Below, in pieces: positions 45,974 through 55,416 of a stretch of 64,000 bases of DNA. Origin of the DNA: [Empedobacter] haloabium (GTDB lineage: Bacteria > Pseudomonadota > Gammaproteobacteria > Burkholderiales > Burkholderiaceae_D); contig CP136508.1 of NCBI GenBank assembly GCA_008011715.2, positions 6,324,001 through 6,388,000 on the forward strand, written 5' to 3'. Below the pieces are notes generated by a model, which was not told the origin of the DNA, did no database searches, and was given only the letters and a program-made list of their open reading frames with translations. Both the position numbers and the translations under genes were made by a program. The stretch's first letter is position 1, and each line of letters opens with the position of its first letter.

Positions 45974-46663
45974 TCAGCCGCCCAGCTTTTCCAGGCGGTA
46001 GCCGTAGCTGTAGACCGGTACCAGGCGGAAACCGTTCTCGGGCTTGAGCTGCAGTTTGTTGCGTACGCGGGACACGTGGGTGTCCATCGTGCGCGACGGC
46101 ACGTCGGTCTCGCGGATCCATACGGCCTCATGAATATAGGCACGCGACAGCGGGCGGCCGATATTGCGGAAAAACAGCAGCGCCAGGTAAAACTCCTTGT
46201 GCGTCACGTCCAGCACATTGCCGTCCATCAGCAGGCGTCCAGGCCGGGTTTCAAACACATATTGGCCGAACTGCAACTGTTCGGCGCCGTTCTGCGTGGG
46301 GAAGGCGCGCCGCAACAGTGCCTGCACCCGTGCCACCATTTCGCTGCGGCGCAGCGGCTTGATCATGTAGTCGTCCGCACCGGCGTCGAGGCCGGCCACG
46401 ATGTCGTCCTCGCCGGAACTGCTGGTCATGAACAGCACTGGCGCTTTTTCGTTCAGCTTTTCGCGGGCCTTGCGCATCAGCTCCGCGCCACCCATATCGC
46501 TTACCTGCCAGTCAAAGATCAGCATGTCGTATTCCTCCTTGCGGAGCTGGCTCAGCAGGTCTTTACCGGTCTGGAAACCATGGCAGACATGGCCTGCCGA
46601 AGTCAGGACCTGGCAGATCAGGTCGGACTGGCTACGGTCATTATCTAAAACGACGATTTTCAT
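45974..46663 (-). CDS. OmpR/PhoB-family response regulator, no partner kinase nearby
   Basis: A 229-residue regulator. Its receiver has acid pocket VVLDNDRS, phospho-acceptor Asp in MLIFDWQVSD, MTSSS and MIKPL. The C-terminal winged helix has VLDVTHKEFYLALLFF, and SRTMDTHVSRVRNKL is the recognition helix. Start ATG 46663; an in-frame TTG would add four residues. No histidine kinase gene is adjacent, so it is an orphan here. The 209-bp AT-rich gap upstream probably carries promoters for this gene and the divergent one. Confidence 0.9.
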   Translation of the reverse strand: MKIVVLDNDRSQSDLICQVLTSAGHVCHGFQTGKDLLSQLRKEEYDMLIFDWQVSDMGGAELMRKAREKLNEKAPVLFMTSSSGEDDIVAGLDAGADDYMIKPLRRSEMVARVQALLRRAFPTQNGAEQLQFGQYVFETRPGRLLMDGNVLDVTHKEFYLALLFFRNIGRPLSRAYIHEAVWIRETDVPSRTMDTHVSRVRNKLQLKPENGFRLVPVYSYGYRLEKLGG

Positions 46664-46872
46664 CTTAATCGACAAGTTAACGCGAGTGGGTAAGGCTTAG
46701 TCACAGGAATATAACAGGGATTGACAAAAATAGTTACTAAACAAACCAATTATTTCTAGAAAGTATTATGAACAGGACCTGTGCGGACCCACTTTCCTAA
46801 TACACGGTACACTCAAAAAGCTTCACTTTCAATCAACTTTTACAGCTGGAAATTAAGCGGGGAGGGGGTCAC

Positions 46873-47361
46873 GTGGACAGCGGATGGGAACTTCTGCCGG
46901 GGTCGCCGGAGGATGTCGCCGAGGTCAGGGAACGCTGCCGCCGCATGGTGCGACGCCGGGCCGCCGTGTCGGCCGGGGTCTCCGCCGTGCCGTTGCCGGG
47001 CCTCGATATTTTGTCGGATTTGAAACTGTTTACGCAGCTGATCGAGGACGTCAACCGCGAATTCGGGCTTACGGCCGAACAGGTGGACAAGCTGCAGCCG
47101 CACTACCGGCTGATTGCTTACCAGGCGGCTGTCAGCGTCGGCGGCTCGCTGGTCGGGCGCCTGATCACGCGCGATCTGTTGCTGAAGGTGGTGCAGAAAT
47201 CGGGCAAGAAGCTGGTGGCCAAGCAGGCGTCGAAAATCGTGCCGCTGGCGGGCCAGGCGGCGGCGGCCGCGATCGGCTTTTTCGCGTTCCGCCAGATCGG
47301 CTACCAGCACGTCGAGGCGTGCGCGAAGGTGGCACAGGAACTGCTGGCCGCCAAACGCTGA
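46873..47361 (+). CDS. Hypothetical membrane-associated protein, DUF697-like
   Basis: A 162-residue protein starting at GTG 46873 with GGAGGGGG just ahead. It contains AAVSAGVSAVPLPGLDILSD, an IPxPGxD-type segment common in DUF697-like proteins, and two weakly hydrophobic stretches (AYQAAVSVGGSLVGRLI, AGQAAAAAIGFFAF). Function unknown. It is divergent from the OmpR-type regulator. A palindromic repeat begins in its stop codon. Confidence 0.65.
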   Translation: MDSGWELLPGSPEDVAEVRERCRRMVRRRAAVSAGVSAVPLPGLDILSDLKLFTQLIEDVNREFGLTAEQVDKLQPHYRLIAYQAAVSVGGSLVGRLITRDLLLKVVQKSGKKLVAKQASKIVPLAGQAAAAAIGFFAFRQIGYQHVEACAKVAQELLAAKR

Positions 47362-47480
47362 GCTCGTGTCAACATCGGGGTCAGGCACCAACACTGACAC
47401 GAGCTGGGCACTGGTGAAATGAAAACGGCCGAGCCCGTGGCCCACTCCGGTGACTGACGGGATGGGACACGGACTCGGCC
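47361..47480. repeat. Two-unit palindromic repeat cluster between convergent genes
   Basis: Unit A (47361-47405) has perfect 11-bp arms AGCTCGTGTCA / TGACACGAGCT around GGGGTCAGGCACC, and its first base is the last base of the upstream stop codon. Unit B (47427-47480) has 18-bp arms starting GGCCGAGCCCGTG with 16 matches, around CGGTGACTGACGGG. It fills the gap between the DUF697-like gene and minE. Confidence 0.85.
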
Positions 47481-47505
47481 GTGGACTGGGCTGCGCGTCG
47501 GGAGC

Positions 47506-47757
47506 TCAGGCGTCCGGCAGGACGACGTTGACGTCGAGCACTTCCAGGTTGCCCTGGCGGTCCAGCGAGATCTTGATGTCGTCGGCGTTGACCTTGGTGT
47601 ACTTGGAGATGACCTCGATCAGCTCCTTGTGCAGCGCGGGCAGGAAGTCCGGACCCGTGCGGCCGTTGCGCTCGCGCGCGATGATGATTTGCAGACGCTC
47701 TTTCGCGGCCGTGGCCGTTTTGGGCTTGCTCTGGAACAGGAAGGATAGCAGGGCCAT
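47506..47757 (-). CDS. minE: Cell division topological specificity factor MinE
   Basis: An 83-residue protein. The N-terminal amphipathic membrane-binding/MinD-stimulating part (MALLSFLFQSKPKTATAAKERL, IIIARER) is followed by the topological domain with DFLPALHKELIEVISKY. It activates the MinD ATPase and sets pole-to-pole oscillation. Its ATG directly abuts the minD stop. Confidence 0.95.
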   Translation of the reverse strand: MALLSFLFQSKPKTATAAKERLQIIIARERNGRTGPDFLPALHKELIEVISKYTKVNADDIKISLDRQGNLEVLDVNVVLPDA

Positions 47758-48573
47758 TTACTTTGCTCCAAAGATACGCTTGAGGAGACCCGGTTTCTCG
47801 TAATCGGTAAACCGCAGCGGCTTTTGCTCGCCCAGGAAGCGGGCGACCACGTCTTCATAGGCCTCGGCCACGTCCGTCCCCTTGAAGTGGATGGCCGGGT
47901 TGCCCTGGTTCGAAGCGTGCAGCACCTGTTCCGATTCCGGAATGATGCCGATCAGGGGGATGCGCAGGATTTCCTGCACGTCCGTGTAGCTCAGCATTTC
48001 TCCCGCCTCGACGCGTTTGGGCGAGTAGCGGGTGATCAGCAGATGTTCCTTGACGGGCTCGCCGCCGGACTGGGCGCGGCGCGACTTGGCCTGGATGATG
48101 CCGAGGATGCGGTCGGAATCGCGTACCGACGACACTTCCGGGTTCGTCACGATCAGCGCCTCGTCGGCAAACGTCAGCGCCATCAGCGCGCCGTGCTCGA
48201 TGCCGGCCGGCGAATCGCAGATGATGAACTCGAAGCCCATGTTGATCAGTTCGGCCAGCACGGCCTCCACGCCGTCCTCGGACAGCGCATCCTTGTCGCG
48301 CGTCTGCGAGGCGGGCAGGATGAACAGGTTGTCGCAGTGCTTGTCCTTGATCAGGGCCTGGTGCAGCGATGCTTCCTTGTTGATCACGTTGATCAGGTCA
48401 TACACGACGCGGCGCTCGCAGCCCATGATCAGGTCCAGGTTACGCAGCCCCACGTCGAAGTCGATGACGACCGTCTTGTGGCCGCGCATGGCGAGGCCGG
48501 TGGAAAAGCTGGCGCTGGACGTCGTTTTGCCGACACCGCCCTTGCCGGACGTTACAACAATAATTCTTGCCAC
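47758..48573 (-). CDS. minD: Septum site-determining protein MinD
   Basis: A 271-residue membrane-cycling ATPase. The deviant Walker A GKGGVGKTTSSASF follows a short strand at the N-terminus; switch I and II regions are in FDVGLRNLDLIMGCERRVVYD and DSPAGIEHGA (each split by family-conserved residues). The C-terminal amphipathic membrane helix is GLLKRIFGAK. It recruits MinC and MinE. Middle gene of minCDE. Confidence 0.96.
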   Translation of the reverse strand: MARIIVVTSGKGGVGKTTSSASFSTGLAMRGHKTVVIDFDVGLRNLDLIMGCERRVVYDLINVINKEASLHQALIKDKHCDNLFILPASQTRDKDALSEDGVEAVLAELINMGFEFIICDSPAGIEHGALMALTFADEALIVTNPEVSSVRDSDRILGIIQAKSRRAQSGGEPVKEHLLITRYSPKRVEAGEMLSYTDVQEILRIPLIGIIPESEQVLHASNQGNPAIHFKGTDVAEAYEDVVARFLGEQKPLRFTDYEKPGLLKRIFGAK

Positions 48574-48620
48574 AAGTAATCCTTTAGAGTGAACTGCGCT
48601 GGTTGGACGTTGTCAATGCA

Positions 48621-49397
48621 TCACGCGCGCGTTGCCGAATTAACGGATTGTATATCCAGTTTGTCACCGTTGAGCCTGATTTGTGCGGGCTGGCGGGCCT
48701 GTTCGGCGGGGAATCCGTCCTCGAACGTCCGGTAAACACCCGCGATCGACACCAGTTCCGGCGCCATCGCCAGAGCGAAGATGCGGGCATTCGCATCGCC
48801 CGACGCGCCGGCCAGGGCGCGGCCGTTGAGGGTGTTGTAAACATGGATACTGCCGTCGGCGATGATCTCGGCGCCGTTGTTGACGACGGCCATGACGATC
48901 AGGTCGCCACCGCGCGCGTAGATGCGCTGGCCGGCCCGCACGGGCGTGTCGATGATCAAGGTCGCGGCCTTGTCCGCACCATTCGCGCCGGGTGTCAGCG
49001 CGGGGGCGGGCGGCGGCGCGACCGGTTCCGGCGCCGGTGCGGCGGGAACGGGCGCGACGGCCGGGGTGTCGTCGCGCTTGCCCGTGTCCAACGACAGGCC
49101 GTGCGCGGCGATTTCCTCGATCATGTCCGGCCGCGCATTGCGCACGGCGACGGGATTCAGACGGTATTTCTTCAGCAGCGCGATGGTGCTGGCCCAGTCG
49201 ATGCGCTCGCAGCCGGGCGCCAGGTCGCCGACATCGATGACGGCGAGGTCGCCTTCGAAGAAATCGGGCACGCCACCCGTCATGCCCTTCAGCGCCGCAT
49301 CGAGCGCGATGCCGTCGGACGTATGCAGGATCGCTGACACGGCGACGACGGTGGAAATCTTGATTTCGATGGGCTTTTGAAACGGGCTTTTTGACAT
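48621..49397 (-). CDS. minC: Septum site-determining protein MinC
   Basis: A 258-residue division inhibitor. The N-terminal FtsZ-antagonist domain (about 1-105) is joined by a Pro/Ala-rich linker (about 120-150) to a C-terminal beta-helix with [20 protein letters not shown] and [17 protein letters not shown], the MinD/septum-targeting part. Start ATG 49397; the frame extends upstream without a better start. First gene of minCDE. Confidence 0.94.
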   Translation of the reverse strand: MSKSPFQKPIEIKISTVVAVSAILHTSDGIALDAALKGMTGGVPDFFEGDLAVIDVGDLAPGCERIDWASTIALLKKYRLNPVAVRNARPDMIEEIAAHGLSLDTGKRDDTPAVAPVPAAPAPEPVAPPPAPALTPGANGADKAATLIIDTPVRAGQRIYARGGDLIVMAVVNNGAEIIADGSIHVYNTLNGRALAGASGDANARIFALAMAPELVSIAGVYRTFEDGFPAEQARQPAQIRLNGDKLDIQSVNSATRA

Positions 49398-49490
49398 GAC
49401 GATAGTAAATGGTCGGGCATTTCCGGGCCCGAGCATTTTACTGTCAAAAACCAAATCTTGGGAGACGAACGCGGCCCGTTTCCCCAGTAT

Positions 49491-51797
49491 TTACGCGGCT
49501 TCCAGCCTCAGCTGGCGAGCCGCCGCCACCATCGCGCGCAATGCCGCGGACGTCTCCTGCCAGCCGCGCGTTTTCAAGCCGCAGTCCGGATTGACCCATA
49601 GTTGCCGTGACGGAATAACTGCCTGGGCGCGGCGCAGCAGCGCGGCGATCTCGCGGCTGTCCGGCACACGCGGCGAATGGATGTCGTAGATTCCCGGGCC
49701 GATGTCGTTCGGGTAGCGGAAGCTGCCGAAGCCGTCCAGCAGCGCCATCGCCGAGCGGCTCGTCTCGATCGTGATCACGTCCGCATCGAGCGCGGCGATC
49801 TGCGGCAGGATGTCGTTGAACTCCGCGTAGCACATATGGGTGTGGATCTGCGTGGCCGGGCCCGCCGCGCCGGCCGTGAGGCGGAACGCCCGCACGGCCC
49901 AGTCCAGGTACGCCGCGTGCCGCGCGCGGCGCAGCGGCAGGCCTTCGCGCAAGGCGGGCTCGTCGATCTGGATGACGGCGATGCCGGCCCGTTCCAGGTC
50001 GGCCACCTCGTCGCGCATGGCCAACGCGATCTGCGTGGCAGTCACATCGCGCGGCTGGTCGTCGCGCACGAACGACCACTGCAGGATCGTGACCGGCCCC
50101 GTCAGCATGCCCTTCACGGGACGGTCCGTCAGCCCTTGCGCATAGACCGACCACGCGACCGTCATCGGCGCCGGCCGGTGCACGTCGCCCCAGATGATGG
50201 GCGGCTTGACGCAGCGCGAGCCGTACGACTGGACCCAGCCGTGCAGCGTGAACCCAAAGCCTTCCAGCTGCTCGCCGAAGTACTCGACCATGTCGTTGCG
50301 CTCGGCTTCGCCATGCACCAGCACGTCCAGGCCCAGCATTTCCTGCTGGCCGATCGCGTGGGCGATCTCGGCGCGCATGGCCGTCTCGTAAGCGGCGGCG
50401 TCCAGCTCGCCCCGGCGGAAGGCGGCACGCGCCGTCCGGATCGTGTCGGTTTGGGGGAACGAACCGATCGTCGTGGTGGGAAACGCCGGCAGGTTCAGGC
50501 GCTGCTGTTGCAGCGCGCGCCGTTCGGCGAACGGGACGGGGCGCTGGTCCGCGTTGGCGGGCAGCGTCGCCACGCGCTCGGCCACCGCGGCGTTGTGCAC
50601 GCGCGGGCTGGCACGACGGCTGGCGACCGTTGCGCGCGCTTGCGCCAACGCCGCCTGCACGCCCGCGGCGTGGGGGGTGACGATGGCGGCGCGCAGCAGG
50701 GCCAGCTCGCCCAGCTTTTCCTCGGCAAACGCCAGCCAGCTTTTCAGCTCGCTATCGAGTTGCGTTTCGCCGGCCAGGCCGTACGGCACGTGCAGCAGTG
50801 AGCAGGAGGTCGACAGCCAGAGGTCGCCGTGCCGCTTGTCCAGCACGGGCGCCAGCCGGGCCAGCGCGAGATCCAGATCGGTGCGCCAGATATTGCGGCC
50901 GTCGACGATGCCGACCGACAGCACTTTATGGGCCGGCAGCCAGTCCGCCACGTTGACGAGCTCATGCGCCGCACGTACCCCATCGACATGCAGGCCGGTA
51001 ACCGGCAGCCGGCATGCCAGGCTCAGGTTTTCCTCCAGCGGGGAAAAATACGTGGCCAGCAGCAATGGCGCGCCAGCCTGGTTCAGCTGCCAATACGCGT
51101 TTTCGAAGGCGCCGCGCCACGGCGCCGGCAGGTCCAGGCCAAGGATGGGCTCGTCCAGTTGGACCCAGGCCACGCCCATCTGCTTCAGCCGTGCCAGGAT
51201 TTCGCCATACACCGGCAGCAGCCGGTCCAGCAGCGCCAGGCGGTCGTCCAGCCCCTTGCCCAGCCACAGGAAGGTCAGCGGGCCCAGCAATGACACCTTG
51301 ACGGCATGACCGAGCGTCTGCGCCTCGGCCACCTCGTCGAACAGCCGCTCGCTGGACAGGGTAAAGCACGTGTCGGCATCGAATTCCGGCACGAGGTAGT
51401 GGTAGTTGGTGTCGAACCACTTCATCATCGCCAGGGCCGGGCTGGCCGCGTGGGCGCTGCCGCAGGTGCATTCGTCGCGCCCGCTGCGGCCACGCGCCAT
51501 GATGCAGTAGCGCTGCAGCGGCGTTTCGGCGGCGCCGAAGGCAAAGCGGGCCGGCTCGCAGCCCAGCAGCTGGATGTGGTTGGCCACGTGGTCGTACAGC
51601 GCGAAGTCGCCGACGGTCACGTAGTCCAGGCCCGCCTCACGCTGGGCCGCCCAGTGGCGCGCCCGCAGGTCGGCGGCTGTTCGCTCCAGCTGGGTCGCGG
51701 ACAGTTCGTCGCGCCAATACGCTTCCAGCGCGAATTTCAGTTCGCGCGCGGCGCCGATGCGGGGAAAGCCGGGGACGTGGAGAGCAATTTGTTTCAT
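49491..51797 (-). CDS. metE: Cobalamin-independent methionine synthase
   Basis: Transfers methyl from 5-methyltetrahydropteroyltri-glutamate to homocysteine, in the cytosol. The 768-residue double-barrel protein has [18 protein letters not shown] at the N-terminus, [16 protein letters not shown] opening the second barrel, and zinc ligands in [10 protein letters not shown] (His, Cys), the Glu in ITIETSRS and [11 protein letters not shown] (Cys). It is divergent from metR with a MetR box between. No cobalamin riboswitch is visible upstream, in line with MetR control. Confidence 0.96.
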   Translation of the reverse strand: MKQIALHVPGFPRIGAARELKFALEAYWRDELSATQLERTAADLRARHWAAQREAGLDYVTVGDFALYDHVANHIQLLGCEPARFAFGAAETPLQRYCIMARGRSGRDECTCGSAHAASPALAMMKWFDTNYHYLVPEFDADTCFTLSSERLFDEVAEAQTLGHAVKVSLLGPLTFLWLGKGLDDRLALLDRLLPVYGEILARLKQMGVAWVQLDEPILGLDLPAPWRGAFENAYWQLNQAGAPLLLATYFSPLEENLSLACRLPVTGLHVDGVRAAHELVNVADWLPAHKVLSVGIVDGRNIWRTDLDLALARLAPVLDKRHGDLWLSTSCSLLHVPYGLAGETQLDSELKSWLAFAEEKLGELALLRAAIVTPHAAGVQAALAQARATVASRRASPRVHNAAVAERVATLPANADQRPVPFAERRALQQQRLNLPAFPTTTIGSFPQTDTIRTARAAFRRGELDAAAYETAMRAEIAHAIGQQEMLGLDVLVHGEAERNDMVEYFGEQLEGFGFTLHGWVQSYGSRCVKPPIIWGDVHRPAPMTVAWSVYAQGLTDRPVKGMLTGPVTILQWSFVRDDQPRDVTATQIALAMRDEVADLERAGIAVIQIDEPALREGLPLRRARHAAYLDWAVRAFRLTAGAAGPATQIHTHMCYAEFNDILPQIAALDADVITIETSRSAMALLDGFGSFRYPNDIGPGIYDIHSPRVPDSREIAALLRRAQAVIPSRQLWVNPDCGLKTRGWQETSAALRAMVAAARQLRLEAA

Positions 51798-51880
51798 TTG
51801 TCATGCCATTTAAATATTGGTGCAGTAGAGTGTGCGACAATCATTTGGATAAGCCAAACGAAAGATTTTGCGCGTTCCCA

Positions 51881-51893
51881 TGAAAATTATTCA
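51881..51893. promoter_or_regulatory. MetR binding site
   Basis: TGAA-AATTA-TTCA, a perfect match to the MetR consensus TGAA-N5-TTCA. It is 31 bp before the metR start and 84 bp before the metE start, within the 126-bp divergent region. Confidence 0.85.
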
Positions 51894-51923
51894 TCCAGCC
51901 GTCGGCTGAACTTCGGAAAGGTC

Positions 51924-52832
51924 ATGTTGGAGATCCGTCATTTGCGCACGCTTGCCGCGCTGCGTTCCGCCGGCAGCCTGGTGCGCGCCGCCGAATTGTT
52001 GAACCTGACGCAGTCCGCGCTGTCGCACCAGGTCAAGCTGCTGGAAGACCGCTATGGCGGCCCGCTGTTCGAGCGCAAGACCGTGCCGATCGGCTTTACC
52101 GCCATCGGCGCGCGCCTGCTGCGCCTGGCGGACATGATGCTGCCCGAAATCGAGCAGGCCGAGCGCGACGTCGCCCGCCTGATGCAGGGCGACCAGGGCC
52201 AGTTGCGCGTGGCGCTGGAGTGCCACACGTGCTTCGACTGGCTGATGCCTGTCATGGACGAGTTCCGGGCGCGCTGGCCGGAGGTGGAGATCGACCTGGT
52301 GTCGGGCTTCCACAGCGAGCCGGCCGAGCTGCTGCGCACCGGTGCGGCCGACCTCGTCATCGGCTCGGACTACAGCGCCGATTACGCCACCTTCCCCCTG
52401 TTCCGCTTCGAGATCCTGACGGTGATGGCGCAAAAGCACCGGCTCGCGACCCACCGGCGCCTGCACGCCGCCGATTTCGAAGGCGAGACCTTGATCACCT
52501 ATCCGGTGCCGGAACAGCGCATCGACCTGATCCGCGAGATGCTGCGCCCGGCCGGCGTCGCGTTCCAGCGCCGCACGGCCGAGCTGACGGTGGCGATCCT
52601 GCAGCTGGTGGCCAGCCGGCGCGGCTTGGCCGCGTTGCCGAACTGGGCCATCAAGAACTACGTCGACTACGACTACGTCATCGCCCGGCCATTGGGCGAG
52701 CACGGTTTGTGGAGCGACCTGTACGTGTCCGTGCCGGCCGCGTTGCGGCAGAAGGCGTATGTCGCCGACTTCGTCAAGGTCATCCGCGAGCAATGCGCGG
52801 CCACGCTGGACGGGATCAAATTGCTGTCCTGA
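51924..52832 (+). CDS. metR: LysR-type regulator MetR
   Basis: A 302-residue LysR regulator that, with homocysteine as co-inducer, activates metE. The N-terminal winged helix MLEIRHLRTLAALRSAGSLV and LNLTQSALSHQVKLLEDRYG are typical, followed by a substrate-binding domain (LRVALECHTCFDWLMPVMDEF is the MetR-specific opening). Position divergent from metE and the adjacent TGAA-N5-TTCA box support the name. Confidence 0.93.
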   Translation: MLEIRHLRTLAALRSAGSLVRAAELLNLTQSALSHQVKLLEDRYGGPLFERKTVPIGFTAIGARLLRLADMMLPEIEQAERDVARLMQGDQGQLRVALECHTCFDWLMPVMDEFRARWPEVEIDLVSGFHSEPAELLRTGAADLVIGSDYSADYATFPLFRFEILTVMAQKHRLATHRRLHAADFEGETLITYPVPEQRIDLIREMLRPAGVAFQRRTAELTVAILQLVASRRGLAALPNWAIKNYVDYDYVIARPLGEHGLWSDLYVSVPAALRQKAYVADFVKVIREQCAATLDGIKLLS

Positions 52833-52838
52833 CAAAGT

Positions 52839-52880
52839 TTGATCAATATCAAATGCTCGTGCTCAGCAGGCATTTACGAT
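52839..52880 (+). promoter_or_regulatory. FNR/ANR-type class II promoter of the phasin gene
   Basis: TTGAT-CAAT-ATCAA (52839-52852) is a perfect FNR-type dyad. A -10-like TACGAT lies at 52875-52880. A start point seven bases later, at about 52887, would put the dyad centre at -41.5, the canonical class II activator position. The 5' leader would be about 34 nt. The element starts seven bases after the metR stop. Confidence 0.75.
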
Positions 52881-52920
52881 GAAGATCCTTGCGCCATATC
52901 AGCCGCCCGAAAGGATTGCC

Positions 52921-53277
52921 ATGTTCACGCTGCCTGCCGAACTGTTCTACGTTACCCGCACCATGCTGGAAAGCCAGCTGGCCCATGGCAATGCACTGGC
53001 CCGCACGGCGTTCGACAGCGGGGCCAGCCTGTTCGACGTCAACGTCAACCTGGCGCGCGACCAGCTGGCGGCTGCCACGGCCGCGTCAAACCAGCTGCTG
53101 TTCGTGCGCGATCCGCAAGATTTGATCGGCCTGGCCGCTGTCCAGTCGCATCAGGCGCTCAACCGTGCCCATGCCTACGGGCGCGGCATGGCGGGCGTGG
53201 CCAGCGACCTCAACACGATGCTGGGCGAATTGGGCAAGGACTTCGCTGGAACGTTGTCCCGCACTTCGATAGAATGA
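52921..53277 (+). CDS. Phasin family protein
   Basis: A 118-residue, mostly helical protein with heptad-like alanine/leucine patterns (ELFYVTRTMLESQLAHGNAL, AHAYGRGMAGVASDLNTML), the shape of short PHB-granule phasins. It coats polyhydroxybutyrate granules and controls their size. AAAGGA lies six bases before the ATG at 52921. It is immediately upstream of phaA-phaB and preceded by a perfect FNR-type box. Confidence 0.82.
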   Translation: MFTLPAELFYVTRTMLESQLAHGNALARTAFDSGASLFDVNVNLARDQLAAATAASNQLLFVRDPQDLIGLAAVQSHQALNRAHAYGRGMAGVASDLNTMLGELGKDFAGTLSRTSIE

Positions 53278-53336
53278 AGCGTAGTAGCGCTTCGACAACC
53301 CTGCTGACATAACCGGTCAGCGCACTGGAGAATGAA

Positions 53337-54515
53337 ATGGATGATGTAGTTATCGTTGCCGCAGCCCGCACCGCGGTCGGCAAGTTCGGCGGCAGCCTTG
53401 CGAAGATCCCGGCAGCGGAGCTGGGTGCCCACGTCATCAAGGGCCTGATGGCCCAGACCGGCATCGACCCGAACCTGATCAGCGAAGTGATCATGGGCCA
53501 GGTGCTGACGGCCGGCGCGGGTCAGAACCCGGGGCGCCAGGCGCTGATCAAGGCGGGCCTGCCGGACAGCATCCCCGGCTTCACGATCAACAAGGTGTGC
53601 GGCAGCGGCCTGAAGGCCACCCACCTGGCGGCCCAGGCCATCAAGTGCGGCGACGCCGGCATCATCATCGCAGGCGGCCAGGAAAACATGAGCGCCTCCC
53701 CGCACGTGCTGCCCAATTCGCGCGACGGCTTCCGCATGGGCGACGCGAAACTGGTGGACACGATGGTGGTGGACGGCCTGTTCGACGTCTACAACCAGTA
53801 CCTGATGGGGGTCACCGCTGAAAACGTTGCCAAGAAGTATGACATCTCGCGCAGCCAGCAGGACGAGTTCGCGCTGCAGTCACAGCTGAAGGCGGAAACG
53901 GCGCAGAAGGAAGGCAAGTTCAAGGACGAGATCCTGCCGCTGGAAGTGCCGCAGAAGAAGGGCTCCTTCACGTTCGATACGGACGAGTACATCAAGGCCG
54001 GCGCCACGCTGGAAGGCCTGTCCGGCCTGCGCCCGGCATTCGACAAGGAAGGCTCCGTCACCGCCGGTAACGCGTCGGGCATCAACGATGGCGCGGCCGC
54101 TGTCGTCATGATGTCGGCCACGCAGGCGCGCGAGCTGGGCCTGAAGCCCATGGCACGCATCAAGTCGTACGCGTCGTCCGGCCTGGACCCGGCGTTCATG
54201 GGCATGGGCCCCGTGTCGGCCAGCCGCCTGGCGCTGAAAAAAGCCGGCTGGACGCCGGACCAGCTGGACCTGATGGAAATCAACGAGGCATTTGCCGCGC
54301 AGGCCTGCGCCGTCAACCGCGAAATGGGCTGGGATACCAGCAAGATCAACGTCAATGGCGGCGCCATCGCGATCGGTCACCCGATCGGTGCCTCCGGCTG
54401 CCGCATCCTGGTCACGCTGCTGCACGAGATGGTGCGGCGCGATGCGAAGAAAGGCCTGGCCTCGCTGTGCATCGGCGGCGGCATGGGCGTGGCGCTGGCG
54501 GTCGAGCGCGACTGA
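53337..54515 (+). CDS. phaA: Acetyl-CoA acetyltransferase (beta-ketothiolase)
   Basis: A 392-residue thiolase that condenses two acetyl-CoA to acetoacetyl-CoA, the first PHB step. The acylated Cys is in [16 protein letters not shown] (near residue 88), the catalytic His in [17 protein letters not shown] and the C-terminal Cys in [11 protein letters not shown]. Length is that of biosynthetic thiolases. GGAG precedes the ATG at 53337. phaB follows 100 bp downstream. Confidence 0.94.
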   Translation: MDDVVIVAAARTAVGKFGGSLAKIPAAELGAHVIKGLMAQTGIDPNLISEVIMGQVLTAGAGQNPGRQALIKAGLPDSIPGFTINKVCGSGLKATHLAAQAIKCGDAGIIIAGGQENMSASPHVLPNSRDGFRMGDAKLVDTMVVDGLFDVYNQYLMGVTAENVAKKYDISRSQQDEFALQSQLKAETAQKEGKFKDEILPLEVPQKKGSFTFDTDEYIKAGATLEGLSGLRPAFDKEGSVTAGNASGINDGAAAVVMMSATQARELGLKPMARIKSYASSGLDPAFMGMGPVSASRLALKKAGWTPDQLDLMEINEAFAAQACAVNREMGWDTSKINVNGGAIAIGHPIGASGCRILVTLLHEMVRRDAKKGLASLCIGGGMGVALAVERD

Positions 54516-54615
54516 AGCACGCGGCTGGCACTGCGCTGATAGCTTCATTTAGCAGTAGCGGCCGCTCCAAGGCGGGGCGGCCGTCGTGAGAACGCAAACT
54601 AAGAGGGGAAGACAT

Positions 54616-55357
54616 ATGGCACGAGTTGCATTGGTAACAGGCGGCATGGGTGGTCTTGGCGAAGCGATCGGCATCAAGCTATTGGCACTGGGCTACAAGG
54701 TGGTCACCACGTATTCCCCTTCCAACACGAAATACCAGGCCTGGCTGGACCAGATGAAGGAAGCCGGCTACCAGTTCTCCGCCTATCCATGCGACGTGTC
54801 CGATTACGATTCGGCGCAGACCTGCGTGGCGGCGATCGAACGGGACATCGGCCCGGTGGACGTGCTGGTCAACAACGCGGGCATCACCCGCGACATGACA
54901 TTCAAGAAGATGGACAAGGTCAATTGGGACGCCGTCATGCGCACCAACCTGGACTCCGTGTTCAACATGACGAAACCGGTCACCGACGGCATGGTCGAGC
55001 GCGGCTGGGGCCGCATCATCAACATCTCGTCCGTCAACGGCCAGAAGGGCGCGTTCGGCCAGACCAACTACTCGGCCGCGAAAGCGGGCGTGCACGGCTT
55101 CACGAAGGCGCTGGCGCTGGAAGTGGCACGCAAGGGCGTGACCGTCAACACCATCTCGCCGGGCTATATCGGCACCAAGATGGTCACGGAAATCCCGCAG
55201 GAAGTGCTGGACACCAAGATCATCCCGCAAATCCCGATGGGCCGCCTGGGTAAAACCAGACGAAGTGGCCGGCCTGGTCGCCTACCTGGCCTCGGACGAA
55301 GCGGCCTTCGTCACCGGCGCCAACATCGCCATCAACGGCGGCCAGCACATGTCGTAA
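54616..55357 (+). pseudogene. phaB: Acetoacetyl-CoA reductase PhaB with a frameshift near the 3' end
   Basis: NADPH-dependent SDR that reduces acetoacetyl-CoA to (R)-3-hydroxybutyryl-CoA. Visible are ALVTGGMGGLGEAI (cofactor loop), NNAGITRDMTF, catalytic Ser in IINISSVNG and Tyr-x3-Lys in NYSAAKAG. An extra A in the run AAAA at 55252-55255 shifts the frame after MGRLGK. The expected tail (PDEVAGLVAYLAS...GGQHMS) continues in the next frame to TAA at 55355-55357. Without the extra base the protein has 246 residues, the normal PhaB length. As written, the original frame runs on without a stop into the downstream deaminase gene. A sequencing error is possible. Confidence 0.9.
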
Positions 55358-55378
55358 CCCGGCGTTTTAATAGCCAAC

Positions 55379-55407
55379 ACACCGCCGCGAGGCGGTGTTT
55401 TTGTTTT
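55379..55407 (+). terminator. Rho-independent terminator after phaB
   Basis: ACACCGCC-GCGA-GGCGGTGT followed by TTTTGTTTT, 21 bp after the phaB stop. It closes the phasin-phaA-phaB transcript. Confidence 0.9.
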
Positions 55408-55416
55408 AGGACCGAG

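Noticed and set aside
51798..51923. Cobalamin riboswitch upstream of metE
   Set aside because: The 126-bp divergent gap is too short and shows no B12-box; a perfect MetR site explains control.
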